The notes below the pieces were generated by a model. It ran no database searches, was not told where the DNA came from, and saw only the letters and a list, made by a program, of their open reading frames with translations. Below are positions 1 through 7,256 of a DNA stretch of 33,167 bases, one piece after another (position 1 is the first letter of the stretch; every line of letters begins with the position of its first letter). The position numbers and the translations under genes are program-made. Origin of the DNA: Chrysochromulina parva (lineage: Eukaryota; Haptophyta; Prymnesiales; Chrysochromulinaceae); the NCBI GenBank assembly GCA_002887195.1, contig PJAB01000229.1, positions 1 to 33,167 on the forward strand. The letters are read 5' to 3'.

Positions 1-139
1 CGCCATGCAGAATCCAGATTACGCGCCTCGCCCTGCGATTTGGAAATTGAAAGACAAAATACAGATTCCAAATTCCGAGACAGCAGTTTCTGTTTACGCT
101 CCTGCACTCATGCCTCACCCACGAAACCGCACGATTCCA

Positions 140-1030
140 CTAAAGGGTGTCGACGAGGCTCTGGAAGTCAGGCACATCACACAAACCCCTGTCCACCCAC
201 GAGTAGAGTGACTCTCCAGCATCACCGACGACCACGCAGCCGCCCAGCTGCGTAAGGCACTGCGGTTCATCGGGCTTGAGCGCCTCCCAGTGGTTGAACT
301 GGATGCCGACAAGGTTTTGCAATCTCAGCGTGGCGAGCTCAAACGGGCGAATTCCCCAACTACTGAGGAGAGGGAAGTCGTCGAAGCGATTGCGCTGGAT
401 TGAGTTGTCGGGGCCGAGCTCAAGTACACTGGGCCAGCGTCCCGCGAGCTGTCCTTGCAGCAGAGCGTCCTCGATATAGTCGCGCCGTCCTGTCGGGGCC
501 CCCACATATCCCGATCCCACAGCGCCGAGTGTCGCCCACGGCGGACCAATACCGATGCCCATGCAGAACAAGCGCAGGGCTGGACTAAAGCGACCATCGT
601 CGGGCCGGAAGCCACGGCTAACGCCAAATCGGCGTCCTGCCTCGCCGGAGGGGTCGGCGTAGAGCTCCATCGTCTCCGGCAGGTCGAGCAGCTCCGCAAG
701 CTTCCTGCACGATGAGGCCTTCCCATTGACGACGATCATGAATCGGAGGACCCCCTTATTCTGCAGTTTCGGGAGAAAGTAGCGCACGCGCTGGGCGTAC
801 TCAACCATGTTGAAGTCCGCGGCGTGAGTGCCTAGCACCAACAGGGTTTTAGTGCCCAGCGCTGTTGCCGAGAGCGCTTTGCCCAGGTCAACTCCCTGGC
901 CGGTGGTGATGCTCGTCAGCACCATGCCATCGAGGGATTTCGCCGGCGACGCTGCGCTCAGTGGCACGACAAATGCGCTGGTGCCAGCGACATGGAGCAG
1001 GACGAGGATACTCGCGGCCGGGACGCCCAT
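140..1030 (-). CDS. plastid-targeted thioredoxin-fold protein, AhpC/TSA-like (PRXL2-type) family
   Basis: A 296-residue protein if translation starts at the ATG at 1030; the frame stays open a little further upstream, but this Met puts a signal peptide right at the N-terminus. Residues 5-19 are hydrophobic and are followed by T-S-A-F-V-V-P (17-23), which matches the Ala-Phe cleavage context of two-part presequences in algae with secondary plastids. The body (about 60-290) resembles the plastid/cyanobacterial AhpC/TSA-like, PRXL2-type thioredoxin-fold proteins: a beta strand and LGTHAADFNMVEYAQRVR (about 66-83), a conserved VNG..SSCRKLAELLDLP helix, a DPSGEAGRRFGVSRG segment and LATLRLQNLVGI. 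Peroxiredoxins of this group have a CxxC or peroxidatic Cys after the first strand; here that site reads THAADF with no Cys, so classical peroxidase chemistry is doubtful. It starts 112 bp from the divergent Gly-rich gene. The family call is from memory of the pattern, not from a search. Confidence 0.7.
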   Translation of the reverse strand: MGVPAASILVLLHVAGTSAFVVPLSAASPAKSLDGMVLTSITTGQGVDLGKALSATALGTKTLLVLGTHAADFNMVEYAQRVRYFLPKLQNKGVLRFMIVVNGKASSCRKLAELLDLPETMELYADPSGEAGRRFGVSRGFRPDDGRFSPALRLFCMGIGIGPPWATLGAVGSGYVGAPTGRRDYIEDALLQGQLAGRWPSVLELGPDNSIQRNRFDDFPLLSSWGIRPFELATLRLQNLVGIQFNHWEALKPDEPQCLTQLGGCVVVGDAGESLYSWVDRGLCDVPDFQSLVDTL

Positions 1031-1142
1031 CCTCCCTGTGTGTCGGAAGTTGACGACAGACCTGGAAATACTCGCTGAACACACAACGGGCGCTCCACAA
1101 AGATTCATTCATTCACGCAGTTCATTCACGTGCACACGCCCA
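1031..1142. promoter_or_regulatory. short shared 5' region between divergent genes
   Basis: Only 112 bp separate the start codons of the minus-strand thioredoxin-fold gene (1030) and the plus-strand Gly-rich gene (1143). Both 5' UTRs and any core promoters must lie here or overlap the coding regions. I see no TATA box. A bidirectional promoter is inferred from position alone. Confidence 0.4.
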
Positions 1143-1416
1143 ATGGCTGACCTCGAGAGGCCTCCTCCACAGGCGCCCGACGATGCCGGCAACGGCAAGG
1201 GCGGCGGCCGCGGCAAGGGCGGCGGCCGTGGTAAGGGCAGCGGTGGCGGCAAAGGCGGCGGAAAGGGCGGCGGCAAGGGTAAGGGCGGTGGCGGCCGCGG
1301 CAAGGGCAAGGGAAAGGGCGGTGGCGAAGACGAGGTGGATGCTCTCTTCAAGGCCGAGATGGAACGCGAGTCCATCGGCACCAAGGGTGGCGGTCGTGGC
1401 GGCAGCGGCGGCGGCA

Positions 1417-1472
<56 letters not shown>

Positions 1473-2456
1473 CGCGGCAAGGGCACTCCTCGTGCCAAGG
1501 CCGGCGATACGCGAGAGATGGGTGGCGTGCTGCTCAAGGCTGTCGAGAAAGAGGGCGCGATCAAATGGGAGCCCGTCGATGGCATCGATAGCGAGCTGAG
1601 CCGCGAGGCCGCGCGCAGGGCTGAGCGCGAGGAGGTGCGCTGGCTGCGGGACAAGGAGGAGAGCGTCAAGGAAGCACGTGTGCAAGAGGCGCGCGATCTC
1701 GCACGCAAGGAGCAGCAGCGCAAAGCTGAGCTATTCGGCGCGGAACACGTGTACCGCACGAGCAGGGTGCGCGGCCCTCTCGTCCCCGTGCCGCCGTTGC
1801 TTGCGACGACGCGCGAGGAGGAGGCGGCCGCGCGCCGTGCTGGCATGGATAAGTCCGAGCCCAAGAAGTATCAGTTCATCAAGGAGGCCCTGGACGCGCT
1901 CGAGCGTGAGCACGCGGCAAAGGAACGCGACGCGCGTGAGAAAGCCTACGAGCGCAACCGGCGCCGGCTGGGCATGGGTAAGGGCGGCGGAGCGGGCGCC
2001 GACGACGAGGAGGAGGACGAAGCCGAAGACGACGATCTGCGTAGCAGGATCGCTAAGATGACGGACGAGGAGTTCAAACTGCTCGCCCTCGAGCGCAAGC
2101 GTCGCGCCGAGGTGGAGCTCGGCGCGATGGACGAGGCGGGCGCCGGCGCCGCTGCCCAAGGGGCGGGCCGCGGCGCTGGCGGTGGTCGTGGCTCGGGCGG
2201 CGGTGGCGGCGGCCGGGGTAGCCGCGACGGCGGGAGTACGTGCGGGAGTCCGGCCGACGCGTCGAATGGCCATGCCGCCAGCCGCGAGAACGGCCACGAG
2301 AAGGGCCACGAGAAGGGCCACGAGAAGAAGCTCTGGGTGCCTGACGGTGAGAGCGCCTCGTCGCGGCCGGTGAACAGCGTGCGGCGGCAACAGCGTGATC
2401 CCAAGGGAAGCAGCGCAACGCTCGATCCCAAGAAGGATCCGGACTATCGGCGTTGA
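1143..2456 (+). CDS. Gly/Lys-rich low-complexity protein with charged coiled-coil region
   Basis: A 437-residue protein from the ATG at 1143; the frame is open upstream to 828, but that part runs antisense through the divergent gene and has no ATG start. I do not recognise the family. Residues about 17-65 are GGK/GRGK repeats, followed by a short acidic segment (EDEVDALFKAEMERES), then a long poly-Gly run (about 80-110) encoded by a (GGC)n tract. From about 130 to 300 it is highly charged and probably helical, with many ER, KE and REAR patterns and a conserved-looking VYRTSRVRGPLVPVPPLL segment. Then come an acidic stretch (DDEEEDEAEDDD), more Gly-rich sequence and three GHEK repeats near 2290-2328. 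The C-terminus is basic (DPKKDPDYRR). The RG/GK richness suggests RNA binding or a nuclear role, but this is only compositional. The middle part, free of simple repeats, is the part most likely under protein-level selection. Confidence 0.6.
1418..1472. repeat. (GGC)n trinucleotide tract coding poly-Gly
   Basis: An almost uninterrupted GGC tract inside the Gly-rich gene. It also opens long poly-Ala and poly-Pro shadow frames on both strands, which are not genes. A likely site of length variation between strains. Confidence 0.9.
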
Positions 2457-3868
2457 TCGCGTGCGTGAAGGGGGTCGACCCAGCTGCGCCCTTGAGCCAT
2501 TCCCCTCAGCATGAGAGCCGTCGGCATGGTCAGGCCCCAGCGCTCTGGCTGTGGGCCGGCTGCGGACCCTCCGGCAGTGGCTGCTGCCTGTTCGCCGCCA
2601 CACGAGCGTCGCTCGCGACGGCGCCTCGAAACCACCACCTGTGGGGAACCTGCGGGGACCTGCGCTACGGTCGTCACCGGCGACGTGAGAAGCTCCTGCC
2701 ATCTCGCCGTGACGCTCGCTCTCCTCGAGCTCTTGCGGCGGCCGCCAGGCGTTCCTGCCGCCGCCGCGGGGCCTTCTGTTGGATTAGCTCTTCTCTTCGG
2801 GGACATCTTCGCATTCGCATCCATGTGTCGAATGATGCGCATTGATGCGCGACGAGCACGAGGCCGTTGGCATTGCGGCTGACTGGCACGTGGCAGCGAG
2901 CTCGCGCGCACAACATCTCGCTTGCGCGCAACAGAGAAGCTGCACAGGAGCCGCGGAGCGTCGGCATCGCGCCCGCACGTCGCAGCGGACTTGGCGCGCC
3001 TTCAGCGCTTGGCTCTGTGGGATCGCTGGCCTGCCTCTAGGTAAACGAAGGGGGTGGCGGGTCCTTGCTGACCTCCTTCATCGGACATGCGGGGCGGAGG
3101 GGATGGAGAGTCCTTGCGGGGGTTCTGCTCTGCTCATTCTATACTCTTGTGGGCGGCTGTCGGGCGGACGAACACGACACGAACACGGATGCGGGGTGCG
3201 ACGGGTCTCGGCGGCCGCCTCGGCCGTAGTGGGTCGCAGCGGATTATGGGCGTTTCGCGGTAAGGCCTCGGCGTGAGTTATGTAAACTTCTCACGCATGG
3301 GTTCTGTAGACACTATGTAAATGAGCCTTGAGCGTGACCGGCCTCGGTCAGCCGGTCCAATAAGAAGGGCGAAACCCGCGGTGGGCGGACTCCGGGGGGC
3401 GGGGGCACTCGCGGCCCGCCGCGCGGGGCCGGCCGCTGAATGCACATGATTCCGGGATTATCGAAGCCGTGACATCTCCTCGACTCCGGCGTAATATCTC
3501 TGCATACAGCTGTAGAAGTGGCAGGTGGATCGGGCAGGAGCGTGTTGAACGAGCTCCGTCACGATCGTCACCAGGAGAGGCATCACACATGCTTCGTCCG
3601 TTCTGAGATTTAGATATGGGGAGAGCTCGTGCCGAATGATGACTGTAGTGTGGTCGGGTGTCGTCTGAGAACGTATGGTAAGATCCGAGGGTGCCACGCA
3701 GACCCCCGCCGTCATTGCCCCCGCACTGGACTTGACCGTCCAGGCGGCGACATGAGCGGCGCATCTTCATCGTCCGCATCGCCACGCGCTTCACTGGTCA
3801 CAGCCTTCTTCGGCTGCACTGTGGGGAAGCGGTTCGGGTACAGGCTCGGGCTCGAATACCTGCCCACA
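2457..3868. other. intergenic region between convergent genes, no gene recognised
   Basis: About 1.4 kb between the 3' ends of the Gly-rich gene and the nucleotide-sugar transporter gene. Several open frames of 60-150 codons exist on both strands, but none shows a recognisable motif or a composition unlike a random GC-rich frame. There is a very G+C-rich block near 3390-3440 and a 7-bp inverted repeat (gcgtgag/ctcacgc) near 3271-3296. I found no tRNA-like element. Confidence 0.5.
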
Positions 3869-5032
3869 TCACGCACACGACGGGTCAGCGGTCAGCCGAT
3901 CGTGGGCTGGGGCGGGAGGGTCCAGCGGCGCTCGGCACGTTGAGCCTCGCGCTGAGCTCGCGAGGCGGCGGCTGCGGCGGCTGTGGCGGCTGTGGCGGCT
4001 GTGGCGGCTGTGGTGGCGGCTGTGGCGGCTGTGGCGGCGGCGGCGGCGGCGGCGGCGCGGCGGCGGCGGTGGCGGCGCGGCGGCGGCGGTGGCGACGGGC
4101 GCGCACATCCAGATCGAGACAGCTGTGAGCGCCACACCAAACCCGAAGAGGAGCGTGGGCGTGAAGTCGAATAGGAATGTCGAGACGAAGCACGTGCACA
4201 GGATCGCGAGGACGGTCGCGAAGGTTTTGAGTACGTTCCCGGCGAACTTGATCACAAAGGCCGTGAGCAACGCGCCCGCCACCTGCACCGCCACCACCGC
4301 CCATGTCGACGGCTGGAAGCCTTGTAGCAGGCCGCCATCCGCGACCGCCTCTCGGTCTAATTGATAGATGGTGACCACCTGGAGAGGGATGGCGAATAGG
4401 CAGAGCTGCACGTTCCGCATCCAGAGCGAGGATCCGCCCGAGGTGAACATTTTCTCGAGATACACGCCCGCGAAGCCCGAGAGCGTCGCCGCAGAGAGCG
4501 CTGCGCTCACGCCGAGCATGGGACTCGCGCCTGTCGGGCTGGCCGACGACTTGGCATCCTGAGACTGGACAAGGACGACGCCTACGCTGAGCAGCGCGAA
4601 CGAGGCCCACTGGATCGGCTGGAAGGATTTGCCAAGGATCGCCACGGTGAACGCCGCAGTCGAGAGCGTCTTCGTTTGGTAAAGTACCTGCGCTGCGGCC
4701 GCCGAGAGGTTGGAGATGGCGACAAAAACAAGGTTGTTCTGGATGGCGTAACAGAACGCTGGCACTCCGAGCTTGAGCGTCTCATTGCTCTCGATCCAGA
4801 CGTGCTGCCGCAGTCCGGAAATAAAGCGTGACGGGCCCTCGAGCAACAGCATGGACAGACAGATCAACAACTTGCACACCTCCACCACGAGCACGACGAC
4901 CGAGGTGAGGTAGAGTGCTCCATTCTCGTCGGGCTTGCGCGAGTAGCGCGTGACCACGAAGAGGCCGCTGTTTTGCACGACGATCCCTGCGAGCGACGCC
5001 CATTTGATCCGCTCGGCACGCGCGTCCGACAT
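3869..5032 (-). CDS. nucleotide-sugar transporter, SLC35A (UDP-Gal/UDP-GlcNAc/CMP-Sia type)
   Basis: About 387 residues from the ATG at 5032; an in-frame ATG at 5068 would add 12 residues. It is a multi-pass Golgi/ER membrane exchanger bringing a nucleotide sugar into the lumen. Family hallmarks are clear: a first hydrophobic helix (WASLAGIVVQNSGLFVVTRYS), the signature PAFCYAIQNNLVFVAISNLS, QVLYQTKTLSTAAFT, WASFALLSVGVVLVQ, then SGFAGVYLEKMF and SLWMRNVQLCLFAIPLQ, ending with the FATVLAILCTCFVSTFLF and GFGVALTAVSIW helices. The substrate cannot be read from sequence. The last 75 residues or so are odd: poly-Pro, poly-Arg, then Ser-Arg-His triplets encoded by a GGC/TGT repeat tract. This cytosolic tail is not part of the family. 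It shares a 133-bp 5' region with the divergent lpxB gene and faces the Gly-rich gene tail to tail. Confidence 0.88.
   Translation of the reverse strand: MSDARAERIKWASLAGIVVQNSGLFVVTRYSRKPDENGALYLTSVVVLVVEVCKLLICLSMLLLEGPSRFISGLRQHVWIESNETLKLGVPAFCYAIQNNLVFVAISNLSAAAAQVLYQTKTLSTAAFTVAILGKSFQPIQWASFALLSVGVVLVQSQDAKSSASPTGASPMLGVSAALSAATLSGFAGVYLEKMFTSGGSSLWMRNVQLCLFAIPLQVVTIYQLDREAVADGGLLQGFQPSTWAVVAVQVAGALLTAFVIKFAGNVLKTFATVLAILCTCFVSTFLFDFTPTLLFGFGVALTAVSIWMCAPVATAAAAPPPPPPRRRRRRRRHSRHSRHHSRHSRHSRHSRRSRRLASSARGSTCRAPLDPPAPAHDRLTADPSCA
3964..4092. repeat. GGC/TGT-based tandem repeat coding the SRH/Arg-rich tail
   Basis: About 130 bp of ggcggctgt-type 9-mers grading into pure GGC. It lies at the 3' end of the transporter reading frame and encodes, on the minus strand, the Pro- and Arg-runs and the Ser-Arg-His triplets. 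Confidence 0.85.
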
Positions 5033-5165
5033 TGGCCGACGGGGGGGGCGATTCCGAACTTCCCCCAACCCCCGGACTCCAGAGATATACCTTTGGCCTC
5101 ATTTTCCTGGTGACAAGCGCCGCACTCTGTGTTTCGCCGCACAATGAACGCCGACCTGGGCAGAC
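5033..5165. promoter_or_regulatory. short shared 5' region, transporter and lpxB
   Basis: A 133-bp gap between the divergent start codons at 5032 (minus) and 5166 (plus). It contains a G8 run near 5041-5048. Its function as a bidirectional promoter is inferred from position. Confidence 0.4.
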
Positions 5166-6668
5166 ATGCTCCGCCGACATCCGGCTCCGCTCGTCTACAT
5201 GCTTGCGGGCGAGCCCTCGGGAGACGCGATCGGCGCGCTCCTCATGGCGGCCCTGCGGCGCGAGTATGGCGCACCGCTGCGTTTCGCCGGCGTCGGAGGC
5301 AGTCGGATGACCTCAGCTGGCCTTCGCTCGCTCTTCCCAATGTCAGACTTGACGGTGATGGGCTTTGCAGAGCTTGTACCGGCGCTCCCACGCCTCGCGA
5401 TGCGGCTAATACAGACTGTTTTAGCCGTGCGTGCCGACACGCCGCACATGGTGGTGGGCATCGATTCCAAGGGCTTCAACCTGCGGGTGCTCCGCCACCT
5501 GTCCTCGGCTCGGCCATCACGCACGCCGTCGGCCGCGGACGACGAGCAGCCGACGCCGATTCTCGTGCAGTACGTAGCGCCCTCGGCGTGGGCATTTGCC
5601 GACGCGCCGCAGCGTGCTGCGCGGCTGGCGGAGACGGTGCGCCTCGACGAGCTGCTCGTTCTGCTGCCATTTGAAGCCCCACTCTATCAATCGGCTGGGA
5701 TCCGATGCACCTTCGTCGGCCACCCGGCACTCGAGCCGGAAGGAGAAGGGGCACAGGAGCGTTTTCCTCACGGCGGCAGCTCTTCAGACGATGTCTCCTC
5801 GACAGTGCCACCACCACTGCCACCCCAAGCGTCGTCCCGAGCGTCGTCAGCCCTGTGCGTGCTGCCGGGCAGTCGGCCTCACGAGATCGACGCTAACCTT
5901 CCGTTGATGCTCCAGGCAGCGGAGCTGATCGCCGTCGAGGTTGCGGCGCGCGCCGATCGCAGCGGTTCGAGCGCCGAATTGAGCGCCCACGAGAGCGCCC
6001 AGGAGCCACTCGCCACAGGCATCATTGATCATCTGCTCCTGCCAGTGCCGCTGTCGTTGCATGACGCGGTCGAGGCACATTTGCGCGCACGGCCGCCTGG
6101 TTCGTTGCGTGCCCAGGTCCTGCACGACAGCGAGCGACACCGTGCATACGCGCACTCTCGGCTGGCGATCGCGTGCTGCGGTACGGTCAACGTGGAGCTG
6201 GCACGCGCTCGCGTGCCGCAGGCGAGTCTCGTCAATTGCCTCTGATTGCCTCTGATTGCCTCTGATTGCCTCTGATTCGCAAGCGACGTGCCGCAGGTGG
6301 CGGTCTATCGCTCGTCCCGGCTGACCTCATGGTTCGTACGCCATATCCTCCGTCCGAGCACGCCGTATGCCACGCTACCCAACATCCTCCAAGGCCTCCT
6401 CCACGGCCGCGTGCGCGCAGCCGAGGGTCAAGAAGAGGTCCGCCGCCGGATCCCTGAGTTGCTCTTCGAGGCCTGCACCGCGGAGGCCATTGCGCGCGAA
6501 GTGGTGCGGTTGCTACGGGACCCGCGCGAGGCTCAGGCTCAGGTGGACGCTGCCTCCGATGCCGTCGGGGAGCTTGTCACGAGAGACGAGGAAGGTCGGG
6601 TGCGCTCGCCCGCCACTGTCGCCGCTCGGGCTCTGCTCCGACACTTGCCGCCGGTGACCTATCCGTAG
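5166..6668 (+). CDS. lpxB: lipid-A-disaccharide synthase (LpxB, GT19), two exons
   Basis: LpxB joins UDP-2,3-diacylglucosamine to lipid X to form the lipid A disaccharide; plants and several algae keep this pathway in organelles. Exon 1 (5166-6221) begins with the family signature LAGEPSGDAIGA (13-24), then GVGGSRM, VMGFAELVP, VVGIDSKGFNLRVLRHL, QYVAPSAWAF, LLPFEAPLY and FVGHPALE. The C-terminal half has the nucleotide-binding LPGSRPHEI and the CCGTVNVELARARVPQ segment. The frame then hits TGA at 6243, but resumes in the same frame at 6297 with VAVYRSSRLTSW and TLPNIL, exactly the expected LpxB continuation. Removing a 75-nt GC-AG intron (6222-6296) gives a continuous 475-residue protein. Bacterial LpxB is about 380 residues; the excess lies in inserts around residues 185-220 (Ser/Pro-rich) and 265-285. 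No clear transit peptide is visible; the start at 5166 puts the core near the N-terminus. Confidence 0.9.
6222..6296 (+). other. 75-nt GC-AG intron in lpxB with tandem branch-point-like repeats
   Basis: The intron runs from gcgag to ccgcag, is phase 0 and is 25 codons long, with an in-frame TGA. The 11-mer cgtgccgcagg occurs at 6212-6222 and again at 6287-6297, so the intron lies exactly between two copies of its exon border. Its middle (6235-6277) is attgcctctg repeated four times plus three bases. Each unit junction creates tCTGATt, a match to the yUnAy branch-point consensus, with candidate branch adenosines 21, 31, 41 and 51 nt before the 3' end. The splice is inferred from protein continuity. 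Confidence 0.8.
6235..6277. repeat. tandem 10-mer attgcctctg x4.3
   Basis: Four perfect copies of attgcctctg followed by att, located inside the lpxB intron. Confidence 0.97.
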
Positions 6669-6765
6669 CGCGCGCTGGTTTAAGTTCAGTGTTGGCACGT
6701 GGGTTTAAACACTAACGCAAGCTGATTATGCGTGCATGCATGGCCTAGCGCACATTGCACGCTCT

Positions 6766-7215
6766 TCATTGAGCCGTCGGGTTCATGAGCTGGATTGCAA
6801 CGAGCGCTTGCCGCAGCTCGTCAATCTGCTGCTTGATTGTTTGATTGCGCCCCGCAAGCGCTGTTCGCAACCGCTGCCGCTCCTCCAGCAATGACTCTGT
6901 TTCGGGCGTAGGCGCCTTGTTGCTGGTCGGCAATCGTGAAACTTCCCTGCCTGCCTCATCGAGCGCCTCTGCTGCATTGCACACTGTCGTCCACTGCGCC
7001 TCGAACTCGGCCTGAAGGGCCTGCAACCTGCTCACGAGAGCGGTGTCGTCGTCGGTACCCACGCTGCGCACCACTGTGAGCAACGCCGATGCTCCCTGAA
7101 CGATTGCGCTGACGCTCTGCTCTGCGGCGGCTGCAGAGGACCCCGACAGCATTTCGAGCGCAAGTTCGCGAAAAGGAAAGCTCGGAATACTTCGTGAAGG
7201 GAATTGACGATACAT
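6766..7215 (-). CDS. small helical protein, possibly Mediator subunit 30-like
   Basis: A 149-residue protein from the ATG at 7215. It is predicted to be mostly helical, with no signal peptide or membrane segment. Residues about 15-50 (FRELALEMLSGSSAAAAEQS) and the C-terminal coiled coil (LEERQRLRTALAGRN followed by IKQQIDELRQAL) recall Mediator MED30, where an N-terminal ELA-type helix and a C-terminal segment with NK..K.LIDQLR..I are conserved. If right, it would be a subunit of the Mediator head/middle that links transcription factors to RNA polymerase II. The resemblance is short and from memory, so a generic coiled-coil protein cannot be excluded. The gene ends 97 bp from the convergent lpxB stop and starts only 41 bp from the divergent helicase gene. 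Confidence 0.6.
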   Translation of the reverse strand: MYRQFPSRSIPSFPFRELALEMLSGSSAAAAEQSVSAIVQGASALLTVVRSVGTDDDTALVSRLQALQAEFEAQWTTVCNAAEALDEAGREVSRLPTSNKAPTPETESLLEERQRLRTALAGRNQTIKQQIDELRQALVAIQLMNPTAQ

Positions 7216-7256
7216 GTATGTGGTGAGATTTTAGGTTTTGTGTTTGAGGAACGTTG
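7216..7256. promoter_or_regulatory. 41-bp gap between divergent start codons
   Basis: The MED30-like gene starts at 7215 (minus) and the helicase at 7257 (plus). With so little room, at least one transcript must start inside the other gene or have almost no 5' UTR, unless a downstream Met is used; in-frame alternatives exist in the helicase (7281, 7293). Confidence 0.4.

Noticed and set aside
1109..1864. Minus-strand and second-frame open frames with poly-Pro and poly-Ala
   Set aside because: They are shadows of the GGC tract and Gly-rich gene.
3348..3794. 148-codon minus-strand frame downstream of the transporter
   Set aside because: Arg/Ser/Pro-rich with no domain; probably a chance frame in intergenic DNA.
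6243..6245. lpxB as a pseudogene with an in-frame stop
   Set aside because: The conserved protein continues in frame after exactly 75 nt bounded by usable splice sites and a branch-point series, so an intron explains it better. RNA is needed to be certain.
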